Positions 25,369 to 34,100 of a DNA stretch of 64,000 nucleotides are shown here, one piece after another (the first letter of the stretch is position 1; each line of letters starts with the position of its first letter). The translations under genes and the position numbers were made by a program. The notes beneath the pieces are model-generated. The model was not told the DNA's origin. It did no database searches and worked only from the letters and a program-made list of their open reading frames with translations. The stretch covers positions 682,001 to 746,000 of the forward strand of contig NZ_JAJHIZ010000003.1 in the NCBI RefSeq assembly GCF_021538615.1. The letters are read 5' to 3'. The DNA is from Niabella agricola. GTDB lineage: Bacteria > Bacteroidota > Bacteroidia > Chitinophagales > Chitinophagaceae.

Positions 25369-25385
25369 CGGGGCATTCATCGAAT
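25369..25385 (+). promoter_or_regulatory. Copy 3 of the shared upstream motif
   Basis: CGGGGCATTCATCGAAT matches copies at 3751 and 13009. It ends 28 bases before the -7 box TAGTTTTG at 25414. A weaker CATTTTGCCGAA lies 22 bases upstream (25352), so the site may be a two-turn direct repeat here, the arrangement seen for LytTR binding sites; the copies at 3751 and 13009 do not clearly show the second half. Confidence 0.5.
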
Positions 25386-25413
25386 TTAATATGAAAAAAA
25401 ATAGACAGCCTGA

Positions 25414-25482
25414 TAGTTTTGTGTACCGTTCCACAAGGAAAACAATCTTATGTAGTCCGTTTTCATTTCGTAGGATTTTTTT
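25414..25482 (+). ncRNA. Candidate small RNA C under the shared motif
   Basis: TAGTTTTG (25414-25421) is a perfect -7 box. The following transcript contains a hairpin TTCC-ACAA-GGAA, then a 9-bp stem AATCTTATG (25444-25452) with CGTAGGATT (25469-25477) running straight into seven Ts. This is a promoter-to-terminator unit of about 55 bases without a gene. Its sequence is unlike copies A and B, so it would be a different RNA under the same type of control. Confidence 0.45.
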
Positions 25483-25644
25483 CAGTATTGTTTACAAGAA
25501 TTCCAAAACAACGTCGCGGCCGGCCCAACTATTCCCGGTGCTTCTTTCAGAAGCGGGAGAGATAAGGAGGGCGGCAATGATAAAATATTGCGCGCGCGGC
25601 AATGGCCGTCGCTCTAAAGAGAGGTTTATAATGCAAAATAAACC

Positions 25645-25685
25645 CCCGGGTAATTCTTTACGCTGGGGGTTTTGCTATTTGCAGA
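25645..25685 (+). terminator. Hairpin with T-rich end (terminator-like)
   Basis: AAACCCCC pairs with GGGGGTTTT across a loop of about 18 bases, followed by GCTATTT. It could end an upstream plus-strand transcript or act as an attenuator; no gene follows on this strand. Confidence 0.45.
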
Positions 25686-25870
25686 CAACCCTGGTCAATG
25701 ATTCCATTCAGCTGAATGTTGCTGAGTTACAAAAACAGGAAAAGAGATGCGGCAGACCAAGCCCGCAGTGCCAAAAAAATGGCCGGCCACAAAAGATAAA
25801 AAAACAGCTAAAAATATTAGGGACTTTTTAGCGGCCTATCGTCAGGCAATACGCATTTCCCGGAGCTGCT

Positions 25871-26710
25871 TTACTTTTTCTGATATACCCGTACATAGTC
25901 TATCAGATACCGGTTCGGGAATCGGGTAGCTTCAGGATCGCCACCGTTATCGCCGCCAATAGCCAGATTGAGGAGCATATAGTGCGGTTGCCGGAAAGGA
26001 TTGAATCCATCAGGGTTTGCAAGCTGACTCAATGGAACCTGGTTCAGCAGGATATCGTCTACATACAATTTAATTTCCTTTTCATCCCAGTCCATCCGCC
26101 AGATGTGAAATGCATCTTCCCAATTCTTCCCAAGTGCTTCAAGAGGTTTCTTAACGGTAAACCATTTGGCCTTATATCGCTCGGTGGTGCCGCAGGCGAT
26201 GTTGGCCAGTAAGGTTCCCCGGTAATATTCCATAATATCGATTTCTCCATTTGAAGGCCATTCCCGTTTAACTCCGAGCGTCCAGAATGCCGGCCAGAGA
26301 CCGTTATCCGTTTGAATCTTCGCCCGCATCACAAAGCGGCCGTATTGCCAGGTTTTGCGGCCACGGGTATTAATACTGGCAGCGGTATACCGGATCTCCT
26401 TCCGCTGCTCCCTCCAGTCCGGGCTGTTGCTATTGTAGCGCGGATTGGGCTTTGTTTCCCGCCGGGCCTCTATCACCAGAAAACCATTGGCGCACCAGGC
26501 ATTCTCCGGCTGGTACCACTGCAGTTCATGATTGCGTTCAAAACCGTTTTCAAAATTCCATGTGGCAGTGTCTACCGCACCGGTTCTGTTAAACTCATCG
26601 GCCCAAACCAGGCGGTACCCCTCCGCTTTTAACTGCCGCTGGTATCCGCAGGCATTCAAGAGCGCGAGACACCCGATTAACAGAAGCGGCCTATTGTTCA
26701 ATTTTCTCAT
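25871..26710 (-). CDS. Glycoside hydrolase family 16 lipoprotein (beta-glucanase type)
   Basis: A 279-residue protein; the ATG at 26708-26710 gives a lipoprotein signal with lipobox LLNAC near residue 20, so the mature enzyme is lipid-anchored. The catalytic GH16 motif GEIDIMEYY (two Glu flanking Asp) is intact, near residue 165 of the protein. Supporting segments are YRLVWADEFNR, YGRFVMRAKIQTDNGLWPAFWTLG and the end YLIDYVRVYQKK. Family members cleave beta-1,3(4)-glucans and related galactans. There is no SusCD pair nearby, so it appears to be a solitary enzyme; the glucan it acts on is not determined. Confidence 0.92.
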   Translation of the reverse strand: MRKLNNRPLLLIGCLALLNACGYQRQLKAEGYRLVWADEFNRTGAVDTATWNFENGFERNHELQWYQPENAWCANGFLVIEARRETKPNPRYNSNSPDWREQRKEIRYTAASINTRGRKTWQYGRFVMRAKIQTDNGLWPAFWTLGVKREWPSNGEIDIMEYYRGTLLANIACGTTERYKAKWFTVKKPLEALGKNWEDAFHIWRMDWDEKEIKLYVDDILLNQVPLSQLANPDGFNPFRQPHYMLLNLAIGGDNGGDPEATRFPNRYLIDYVRVYQKK

Positions 26711-26723
26711 GGTTGTATTTTTT

Positions 26724-26732
26724 GCAAATGTA
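26724..26732 (-). promoter_or_regulatory. -7 promoter box of the GH16 gene
   Basis: TACATTTGC on the minus strand is a full consensus -7 box and lies 13 bases before the start codon, implying a very short leader. No clear TTG -33 box. Confidence 0.5.
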
Positions 26733-26797
26733 TGCATGAATATTGCAGGCAGGTCTTGTTTACCGGTACGGGCCGGGCTCCGATCACCAGATGAATT

Positions 26798-27013
26798 TTA
26801 GATTTTTGTAAGTGCCGAACCTTTATGAGCGGCAATATGATCCGTCTTACTGCTTTTGATTTCATACTGGGGCGCTTCAGCAGTAGCATGATGTGTATAC
26901 CCTTTATACTGAAAATCCTTTGTATGCACTTTAATAATGGTACCGGAAACCCTTCCCGCTTCAGAGTTCCAGCTTACCTTGTCGCCTACTTTAAACGTTG
27001 CTTCCATACCCAT
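26798..27013 (-). CDS. DUF2945 (hypervirulence-associated Tudor-like) small protein
   Basis: A 71-residue basic protein: FKVGDKVSWNSEAGRVSGTI, then KVHTKDFQYKGYTHHATAEAPQYEIKS and HIAAHKGSALTKI. This is the full DUF2945 pattern, an SH3/Tudor-like beta-barrel found as a stand-alone small protein in many bacteria. The biochemical role is unknown. Start at 27013 (MGMEATF) or two codons later. It lies 87 bases upstream of the GH16 start on the same strand, with the GH16 promoter in between, so they are probably separate. Confidence 0.88.
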   Translation of the reverse strand: MGMEATFKVGDKVSWNSEAGRVSGTIIKVHTKDFQYKGYTHHATAEAPQYEIKSSKTDHIAAHKGSALTKI

Positions 27014-27229
27014 CGTTTTTATACCGCCTGCATCTTTCTGTTACTTTATTGAACGCCCCAGGAGCTGACCAGGGATGACCGGATACAGGCGCGTGAATGA
27101 ATTGAGCTGCCCCTAAAGCATTCCCGCAAATATAATACCGTCTGTCAGCATTTATATTTCATGCCCGTTCTCTGAATTTCTGCAAAATCGGCAAAAGATT
27201 CTTTATATTGGATCACAAAAACATTCAGC

Positions 27230-28186
27230 ATGAAGGCAGCTGCATACGCATCCCAAAACGTAACCGATTATCCCAATAACAATACCATATTCGCGATCTG
27301 GAAATTTAAAGAAGTACCGGGCATCCCTGCCGCCTTCGAACGGCTTTGCGGACTGGTAGACAACCTCAATCATTCATTTACCATAAGGGTTCCTTCCGGC
27401 CGCGCCAGTTGTGTAATGGGCATTGGGCACGACGCCTGGGTACAGCTGGGCCTGCCCAGCCCCCTGCCTAAGGAGCTGAAGCCCTTTGAAGCCATTACCG
27501 GCGCTAAACATACCGCCGTAACCACACCGGCAGATCTGCATTTTCATTTGCGCGGACCAGATATGGCCGTTTGTTTTGACATGCTGATTGCGATCACCGA
27601 AGTGCTGGCACCGGTAGCCGATTGCCTGGAAGAAATTCATGGGTTCCGGTATTGGGACGGACGCTCCATTCTTGGATTTGTAGACGGCACGGAAAACCCC
27701 GTGGGCGCAGAGCGGCAGCAGTTTGCCATCGTTGGTGATGAAGATCCCGCTTTTAAAGGCGGCAGCTATCTCTTTGTACAGAAATACCTGCACCAGATGG
27801 AAGCCTGGACCCGCCTTCCGGTAGAAGAGCAGGAAAAGGTAATCGGGCGCTATAAGCTCAGTGATATTGAAATGACGGATGCCGTGAAACCGGGCAACTC
27901 ACACAGCGCGCTCGCCAGTCTTGAAGATGAACAGGGCAATGAACTGAAGATCGTGCGGGATAATATGCCTTTTGGAAATCCCTCAAAAAAAGAAATAGGC
28001 ACCTATTTTATAGCCTATGCAAATACGTTTAGCACTACCCGTAGAATGCTGGAACGGATGTTTATTGGCGTGCCGGCAGGAAATTACGACCGGATCCTGG
28101 ATTTCAGCACTGCAATCACCGGGAGCCTTTTCTTTGTTCCCACAATGGACCTGCTCGGTCAGTACTCGGCAGGCGACGCTTCCTGA
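27230..28186 (+). CDS. Dyp-type heme peroxidase
   Basis: A 318-residue, signal-less Dyp peroxidase of the YfeX-like class. The distal GxxDG motif is GFVDGTENP (~residue 149), the likely heme-ligand His is in VKPGNSHSAL (~224) and the distal Arg is in VRDNMPFGN (~244). The C-terminal IGTYFIAYANTFSTTRRMLERMF is also typical. It oxidises dyes or porphyrin-type substrates with H2O2. No encapsulin gene and no encapsulin-targeting tail are visible. The YkgJ-type gene is convergent with it. Confidence 0.93.
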   Translation: MKAAAYASQNVTDYPNNNTIFAIWKFKEVPGIPAAFERLCGLVDNLNHSFTIRVPSGRASCVMGIGHDAWVQLGLPSPLPKELKPFEAITGAKHTAVTTPADLHFHLRGPDMAVCFDMLIAITEVLAPVADCLEEIHGFRYWDGRSILGFVDGTENPVGAERQQFAIVGDEDPAFKGGSYLFVQKYLHQMEAWTRLPVEEQEKVIGRYKLSDIEMTDAVKPGNSHSALASLEDEQGNELKIVRDNMPFGNPSKKEIGTYFIAYANTFSTTRRMLERMFIGVPAGNYDRILDFSTAITGSLFFVPTMDLLGQYSAGDAS

Positions 28187-28219
28187 AAACCCGGTATCTG
28201 CCCGGAATAGGGTATCCTT

Positions 28220-28714
28220 TTATTTTGGAACCGCTGCAATCAGCTGCTCCAGCACATAATAGGTAATCGGACAAAACTCACTGTTCTTAAGGGTTAGCGC
28301 CGGACGTTTGATCAGCACATCTTCATCAGTATAGGGAAACCGGGCGCAGTCCGAGGGTCTTACTTCGTAAATCGAACAAGTATTATCTTCATTCAGAAAA
28401 GGACAGGGTGATTGTTTTACTACAAAATCCCCCTCCTCATCCACCTTCAGATAATTGTCGATAAAAACGCTTTCCTTCAATCCAAGACTCCGGGCAATGC
28501 GTTTTACATCGGGCGTTTTAAACCGGGGGGAATACCCCTTACAGCAATTGGCGCAGCTCAAACAATCCACCGCTTTGAAAGCTTCCTCATGTAACGCCGG
28601 CAGCAGCTTCAGTACCTGGTTCTTTTGAGCGCGCTTTAAAAACTGCTGATAGCGCTTCCGGTGCTCCTTTGCCTTTTTTTCCCAGTGTTGTAAAGTATCC
28701 GCCGCCATGCTCAA
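28220..28714 (-). CDS. YkgJ-family cysteine cluster protein
   Basis: A 164-residue protein with the conserved cysteine set of the CxxCxxCC family: CLSCANCCKGYSP (~residue 53), CPFLNEDNTCSIYEVRPSDCARFPY (~103). These cysteines are thought to bind zinc or an Fe-S cluster. The basic N-terminal helix (HWEKKAKEHRKRYQQFLKRAQ) is also common in the family. Start at 28714 (MSMAAD) or at the second Met. Function is unknown beyond metal binding. Confidence 0.88.
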   Translation of the reverse strand: MSMAADTLQHWEKKAKEHRKRYQQFLKRAQKNQVLKLLPALHEEAFKAVDCLSCANCCKGYSPRFKTPDVKRIARSLGLKESVFIDNYLKVDEEGDFVVKQSPCPFLNEDNTCSIYEVRPSDCARFPYTDEDVLIKRPALTLKNSEFCPITYYVLEQLIAAVPK

Positions 28715-28787
28715 TTTCCTGAATTTAATTGTTGCAAAATTAGCTGTTTGCCGGTGAAACCTACATATAGTCCATGAGCTGTTATAA

Positions 28788-29611
28788 ATGATAAGAAGCT
28801 TATTTTTGATTTATGAAAAACACACCAAAGGGCATTCCCCGCCTGTAGGGCGGTATATGGACCTGCTAACCGACTTCGGCTTTAAAAAAGTTTTTGGTAC
28901 CGAGCCGAATAAAGACCTGCTGATCGCATTTCTCAACGAGTTGTTTAAAGGACGTAAAGTAATACGCGACCTGGTGTATAACCCGCAGGAAAAGAACGGC
29001 CCAGTAAAGGAATACCGGAAAGCGATTTTTGATCTTACCTGTACCGGCGCGGACGGTGAAACGTTTATTATCGAGGTGCAACGGGCTCATCAGAAATACT
29101 TCACCGACCGGGCCGTTTTTTACGTTGCCAGTAAATTGTATGAGCAGGGGCCAAAAGGCAACAAGGAATGGAACTTTGATTTGAAAAAAGTATACCTGAT
29201 CGCCGTAATGGACTCAACTTTGACCATACCTTCGCTGTAAACACCTGCACTGTATAAGACTGGCAGACCTGGAACGCCGGCTATATGTGCTGCGTAATAT
29301 GGAAAACTTGCAGCAAATTCCGGTAACCATGCATAAGGGAGATCTTTCAGAAATTATTCCAGATCTCCGAAGTGGCCAACCTGAAAAAGAAGACTATATG
29401 TTATACAAAAAAGACCTTTTTGACAAATAGACCGAATATGCCGTACTAAAGAGTGCAGAAGAAAAGGGTATGGAAAGCGGCCTGGAAAAGGGAATAAAAA
29501 GCCAAAACTGAACATACGCAATCTGAATACCAACTGAATTTTACGGACGAGCAGATTGCAGACCTCAAAGAGTTTTCGATCGGTTTTGTGAAAAAGATCC
29601 GATTTTTCTAA
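28788..29611 (+). pseudogene. Decayed Rpn-family PD-(D/E)XK nuclease / putative transposase
   Basis: The first ~150 codons show the family N-terminal half: LLTDFGFKKVFGTEPNKDLL, AIFDLTCTGADGETFIIEVQ (the PD-(D/E)XK core with D and ExQ) and YLIAVMDSTL. A stop follows at 29238. Downstream pieces of the same family then appear in other frames: YVLRNME-like codons near 29290, ANLKKEDYMLYKKDLFDK near 29380-29430, ending in TAG, then KSAEEKGMESGLEKG near 29450 and FTDEQIADL...IGFVKKIRF near 29540-29600. So the gene has lost internal sequence and carries several frameshifts and stops. The true start may be near 28857 (MDLLTDFG). It is a relic with no likely activity. Confidence 0.85.
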
Positions 29612-29940
29612 AGAAAAAGTAGCGTCTTAATGATCATATCCGGAAGCGATACCTTCTGCCGGGCGTCGTTTTCTGTTAGCACCGGAAACTGTCTTCCTTA
29701 TTCATTGCCGGTTGGTGCACGCCGGATGTGCAATCGTTTGAATTGTTTTCACTATGAACATTTCATTTTTGAAAACTTGCAATAAACCATAGCCTTTACT
29801 AAACGAATAAATACAAACAGAAGAAATATTTAAACAGTCCATAAAAAAAAGACCGCTCCGGGCCTCCGGCTGTTATTTACAACCGGCTGCCGCCTGTTTT
29901 GCGCAACAGATGCAAACAATATTTTCTCGTGAAATGCGTG
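29612..29940. other. Intergenic stretch upstream of gcvP
   Basis: No gene recognised. I looked for a glycine riboswitch before gcvP and did not see its conserved helices. Confidence 0.4.
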
Positions 29941-29949
29941 TACCTTTGC
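29941..29949 (+). promoter_or_regulatory. -7 promoter box of gcvP
   Basis: TACCTTTGC is an exact match to the -7 consensus and lies 34 bases before the ATG. The -33 region is AT-rich (ATTTTC) without a clear TTG. Confidence 0.55.
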
Positions 29950-29983
29950 ACACCTCAATGATACTTAATACCCCATACGTTAT

Positions 29984-32908
29984 ATGAATATTTTAGACGT
30001 TCAATCGACAGAGTTTTTAAAACGCCATATTGGTCCGGATGAAAAAGAAACTGCAAAAATGCTGACGCAAACCGGTCTTGACAGTCTGGATGCGCTCATG
30101 GAGCAAACAGTTCCTTCCGGAATCCGGATGCAGGACCAACTGAACATTCCCAAACCGATGAGTGAGCATGAGTACCTGCGGCATATCAAGAACGTGTCGC
30201 TGAAAAATAAAATCTTTCATACTTATATCGGGCAGGGCTATTATGGTACCATTACGCCGTCTGTGATCCTGCGCAATGTTTTTGAGAACCCGGGATGGTA
30301 CACCCAATACACCCCGTACCAGGCCGAAATCTCACAGGGCCGGCTGGAAAGCCTGCTGAACTATCAGACCGTAGTTAGCGATCTTACGGCCCTGCCGCTG
30401 GCTAATGCATCCCTGCTGGACGAAGCTACTGCAGCTGCTGAAGCAATGGGTATGTTCTTTCATCTCAAAAACCGTTCGGAGCAGATTCAGAAACCAAAGT
30501 TTTTTATCGACGCCGAGATCTTTCCGCAAACGAAAGATGTGTTGTATACCCGCGCGGAGCCCTTTGGTATCGAGATCGTAGAGGGCGATTACAAAACCGC
30601 AGCCATAACCGAAGCATTTTTTGGGGCCCTGGTACAATATCCCAATAATAAAGGCAGTATTGAAGATTACCGTTCATTTATTGAAACGGTGCATGCTGCC
30701 GGTGGTTATGTAGCTATGGCTACAGACCTGCTGGCATTAACCCTGTTAACACCTCCCGGTGAACTGGGGGCGGATGTAGCAGTAGGCTCGGCACAACGGT
30801 TTGGCGTTCCGCTGGGCTACGGAGGCCCGCACGCCGCCTTTATGACGGCTACCGACGAATTCAAACGCAATATCCCCGGACGGATTATTGGCGTTAGTGA
30901 AGACGCAGAAGGTAACCGGGCACTGCGTATGGCATTGCAAACCCGGGAACAACATATCAAACGTGAAAAGGCCACTTCCAATATTTGTACGGCCCAGGCC
31001 CTGCTGGCCAATATGGCGGCGATGTATGCCGTATATCATGGTCCGGACGGATTGAAGCGTATTGCAGAGCGGGTGGCCATTTATACCCAGATCGTAGGGG
31101 AAGCCATTGAGGCACGCGGCTTTAAACTGGTAAGCGACCAGTACTTTGATACCCTTGTGGTGGAAGTAAGCAACACCGCTGCCATTATTGAAAAAGCAAC
31201 ACAGCAAAAAATCAACCTGCGGCAGATCGATCACCAGCACATTGGCATCTCGCTGGATGAAACGGTTATCATCGAAGACCTTTATGATCTCATCAATTGT
31301 TTCGAGAATGATGCTGATCCCGTTTCATTCTCGTTAAGCGCCGAGGAAGAATTGCGTCATATTCCCGGGTCGCTTTCCCGCACTTCAGCCTACCTTACCC
31401 ACCCGGTGTTCAATACGTATCATAGTGAAAGTAAAATGATGCGGTATATTAAATACCTCGAGAATAAAGATTTATCGCTGAATACTTCTATGATCTCTTT
31501 GGGCAGCTGTACCATGAAGCTGAATGCCGCCACAGAGATGATCCCGCTCAGCTGGTCGCATTGGGCCAATATCCACCCTTTTGCACCTGCCAGTCAAACC
31601 GGGGGGTACAAACAGATTGTGGATGAACTGAGCCAGTATCTATGCGCGATCACCGCTTTTGATGCCTGCAGCCTGCAGCCTAACAGCGGTGCCCAGGGCG
31701 AGTATGCAGGCCTGCTGACCATCAAAGCATATCACGAAGCCCAGGGGAATCCGCAGCGGAACGTGATGCTGATCCCCATTTCCGCGCATGGTACCAACCC
31801 GGCTTCAGCGGTAATGGCAGGGATGAAAGTGGTGGTTGTAAAGGCGCTGGAAAATGGGTATATTGATGTGGAAGATCTGAAGGCAAAAGCAGCACAATAC
31901 CGTGATTCTTTATCCGGCATCATGATCACCTACCCGAGCACCTATGGTGTATATGAAGAAACCGTAAAAGAGATTACCCGGATCATTCATGAAAATGGCG
32001 GCCAGGTATATATGGACGGCGCCAATATGAACGCCCAGGTAGGGCTTACGGCCCCCGGCCTGATTGGTGCGGATGTATGCCACCTCAACCTCCATAAGAC
32101 CTTTGCCATCCCGCATGGTGGCGGCGGTCCCGGCATGGGACCTATTTGTGTAAAAGCGCATCTGGCGCAACATCTGCCAGGCCATGTTTCCATACATAAA
32201 GCAAAAACCATTGCGTTGAACGGCAACGGTCAAACCCCGGATACAGCACCGGCTGGTGCTCATGCCGGTGCTGTATCGGCAGCACCTTATGGATCGGCCT
32301 CTATCCTGCTGATCTCTTATGCCTATATCCGTATGTTAGGCGCCGGAGGACTAAAAGCCGCGACCGAATACGCAATTCTGAATGCCAATTATATGCGTGC
32401 CCGGCTGGCGGAAGACTTTGATATCTTGTATACCAATGCCAACAATCTCTGTGCTCATGAATTCATTGTAGATCTCCGTCCATTTAAGAAAACCGCACAG
32501 ATCGAAGCAGAGGATGTGGCCAAGAGACTGATGGACTATGGGTTTCATGCACCAACCATGAGCTTCCCCGTTCCAGGCACCATCATGATTGAGCCCACCG
32601 AAAGTGAGGACAAAGCCGAACTCGACCGGTTTTGTGATGCCCTGCAGCAGATCCGGAAAGAGATCCGGAAAATAGAAGCAGGTGAATGGGACGTAAAAGA
32701 CAACCCTTTAAAGAATGCACCGCATACCCAGCAAGCCGTTATCAGCAGTAACTGGGTGCATAGCTATTCCAGGGAGGAAGCGGCATTTCCGCTGCCGTAT
32801 GTGGCACACAATAAGTTCTGGCCTTCTGTTGCCCGGGTGAATAATACGCTGGGCGACCGGAACCTGATCTGTACCTGCGAGCCGGTGGAGGCCTATATGG
32901 AAGCTTAA
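29984..32908 (+). CDS. gcvP: Glycine dehydrogenase (decarboxylating), P-protein
   Basis: A 974-residue protein with the fused alpha and beta halves of the glycine cleavage P-protein. It starts with the family segment FLKRHIGPDEKETAKML, then YIGQGYYGTITPSVILRNVFENPGWYTQYTPYQAEISQGRLE as in all GcvP. The PLP lysine lies in HLNLHKTFAIPHGGGGPG at about residue 705. It decarboxylates glycine and passes the aminomethyl group to the lipoyl H-protein, in the cytoplasm. gcvT and gcvH are not next to it, as is common in Bacteroidota. A strong terminator follows. Confidence 0.97.
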   Translation: MNILDVQSTEFLKRHIGPDEKETAKMLTQTGLDSLDALMEQTVPSGIRMQDQLNIPKPMSEHEYLRHIKNVSLKNKIFHTYIGQGYYGTITPSVILRNVFENPGWYTQYTPYQAEISQGRLESLLNYQTVVSDLTALPLANASLLDEATAAAEAMGMFFHLKNRSEQIQKPKFFIDAEIFPQTKDVLYTRAEPFGIEIVEGDYKTAAITEAFFGALVQYPNNKGSIEDYRSFIETVHAAGGYVAMATDLLALTLLTPPGELGADVAVGSAQRFGVPLGYGGPHAAFMTATDEFKRNIPGRIIGVSEDAEGNRALRMALQTREQHIKREKATSNICTAQALLANMAAMYAVYHGPDGLKRIAERVAIYTQIVGEAIEARGFKLVSDQYFDTLVVEVSNTAAIIEKATQQKINLRQIDHQHIGISLDETVIIEDLYDLINCFENDADPVSFSLSAEEELRHIPGSLSRTSAYLTHPVFNTYHSESKMMRYIKYLENKDLSLNTSMISLGSCTMKLNAATEMIPLSWSHWANIHPFAPASQTGGYKQIVDELSQYLCAITAFDACSLQPNSGAQGEYAGLLTIKAYHEAQGNPQRNVMLIPISAHGTNPASAVMAGMKVVVVKALENGYIDVEDLKAKAAQYRDSLSGIMITYPSTYGVYEETVKEITRIIHENGGQVYMDGANMNAQVGLTAPGLIGADVCHLNLHKTFAIPHGGGGPGMGPICVKAHLAQHLPGHVSIHKAKTIALNGNGQTPDTAPAGAHAGAVSAAPYGSASILLISYAYIRMLGAGGLKAATEYAILNANYMRARLAEDFDILYTNANNLCAHEFIVDLRPFKKTAQIEAEDVAKRLMDYGFHAPTMSFPVPGTIMIEPTESEDKAELDRFCDALQQIRKEIRKIEAGEWDVKDNPLKNAPHTQQAVISSNWVHSYSREEAAFPLPYVAHNKFWPSVARVNNTLGDRNLICTCEPVEAYMEA

Positions 32909-32925
32909 GACGATCAACATCCAAT

Positions 32926-32966
32926 AAAAAAGGGCTGTTTCAAAAATATTTGGGACAGCCCTTTTT
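32926..32966. terminator. Terminator after gcvP
   Basis: AGGGCTGT (32931-32938) pairs perfectly with ACAGCCCT (32955-32962), with As before and Ts after, so it can act in both directions. Confidence 0.8.
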
Positions 32967-33034
32967 GCGGGTCTGTGGTTTCTATTTCACCCAACAGTGC
33001 ATAGAAGCAGCGACGCAGCAGGACCGGTGTCCGC

Positions 33035-33115
33035 CACAAAGGCGCTGAGACATTAAGAGGCACAAGATCAAGTCATTCTTGGTCTTTCTTTGTGCCTTCC
33101 TGTCTTCGCGGTTGC
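33035..33115. repeat. Imperfect inverted repeat of the 'CACAAAG' intergenic type
   Basis: GCCACAAAGGCGCTGAGACA and GAGGCACAAGATC on the left pair loosely with CTTTGTGCCTTCCTGTCTTC and GCGGTTGCC on the right. Similar CACAAAGACAC-type arms are widespread in intergenic regions of Bacteroidota. It has no coding content. Confidence 0.45.
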
Positions 33116-33241
33116 CATTTCACGCATCGGCGCAAAAAGCGATGACGCGGCGGCATTCGGCATTGCCGCAAAGACCGGTTATCTGCGAAAATCAGTGAAC
33201 GTTCATTTGTGCAAATCCGCAGGAAACAGCTTAAACAGAAC

Positions 33242-33281
33242 AAAAAAAAATCGCAAAAGCCCCATTTCAGGAACGGGGCTT
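33242..33281 (-). terminator. Terminator of infC
   Basis: On the minus strand AGCCCC pairs with GGGGCT around an 10-base loop, followed by TTTGCGA and nine Ts. It lies 27 bases after the infC stop. Confidence 0.75.
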
Positions 33282-33307
33282 CTACGATAAAAACAATTAA
33301 AAAATTC

Positions 33308-33937
33308 CTATTTCTTTTTTGCCGGTTTTGGGGCGATCATTGCCAGCATACGGCGCCCTTCCAGCTTAGGCAGGTTTTCCAGCGTTCCGAAATCAGCCAG
33401 CCGCTCTGCAAATTTCAGCAACAGCAATTGGCCGCGATCCTGAAACTGGATGGCCCTTCCCTTAAACTGCACATAGGCCTTAACCTTATTGCCATCTTTC
33501 AAAAAACCTTCCGCATGCTTTGCCTTGAAATCAAAATCATGTTCATCCGTATTGGGTGTAAAACGGATCTCTTTGATTTCAGTAGCCTTGCTTTTAGCCT
33601 TTAGTTCTTTATCCTTTTTCTTTTTATCGTATAAAAACTTATTGTAATCAATGATGCGGCAAACAGGAGGATCTACCTTGGGTGAAATCTCCACCAGATC
33701 CAGTTCCATATCCTGGGCCATTTTCAGGGCCTCCTGGGTGTTGTAAATACCCTGTTCAACATTGTCGCCAACGAGTCGTACTTGTGGAACGCGGATGAAT
33801 TGATTGATGCGGTGTTCTGCCTCCTTCTGTGGTTGAAACCGTCCTTTAAAGAAGCCTTTAGGCCTGTTGTTGTTATTGCCCCCTGGCCGGAATCCTGTGC
33901 CAGGTGGTCTGTAGGCTGGTTTTTGTGGTACTGCCAT
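33308..33937 (-). CDS. infC: Translation initiation factor IF-3
   Basis: A 209-residue IF-3. Residues 1-40 form a Pro/Gly/Asn-rich extension usual in Bacteroidota. The N-terminal domain follows (HRINQFIRVPQVRLVGDN, then ALKMAQDMELDLVEISPKVDPPVCRIIDYNKF), a Lys-rich linker and the C-terminal domain (EIRFTPNTDEHDFDFKAKHAEGFLKDGNKVKAYVQFKGR). It binds the 30S subunit and checks the start codon and initiator tRNA. The start is an ordinary ATG at 33935-33937, not the rare AUU/AUA used for autoregulation in enterobacteria. Unusually, rpmI and rplT do not follow: a terminator comes 27 bases later. era lies upstream. Confidence 0.97.
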   Translation of the reverse strand: MAVPQKPAYRPPGTGFRPGGNNNNRPKGFFKGRFQPQKEAEHRINQFIRVPQVRLVGDNVEQGIYNTQEALKMAQDMELDLVEISPKVDPPVCRIIDYNKFLYDKKKKDKELKAKSKATEIKEIRFTPNTDEHDFDFKAKHAEGFLKDGNKVKAYVQFKGRAIQFQDRGQLLLLKFAERLADFGTLENLPKLEGRRMLAMIAPKPAKKK

Positions 33938-34100
33938 TTAACTTTTTAAATTCTCCCCGCTGCTCCGCCCGCGAGCAACGCAAATTTTGTTTTTCGAATG
34001 AGCCTTCCGGGCAAGGCGAAAAATATTTAATAACAAATATGATAAAATATTGTCAGTCCTGCAATTTTATTTTTTGGGGATTTTTTAACCTTTGGCCGGA

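Larger units (their letters stand above)
25094..25870. other. Long intergenic stretch with motif copy 3 and two structured transcripts
   Basis: A frame at 25391-25831 is open but its product is low in recognisable content and overlaps two strong hairpins, so I do not call it. The stretch holds motif copy 3, a candidate short RNA at 25414-25482, and a hairpin ending in a T-rich run at 25645-25685. Confidence 0.4.

Noticed and set aside
25391..25831. 146-codon frame in the long intergenic stretch
   Set aside because: Overlaps a promoter box, two strong hairpins and a terminator; composition is arbitrary and no family is recognised.
27230..28186. Dyp peroxidase as encapsulin cargo
   Set aside because: No encapsulin gene is nearby and the C-terminus lacks a recognisable targeting peptide.
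29612..29983. Possible glycine riboswitch before gcvP
   Set aside because: The conserved tandem aptamer sequences are absent.
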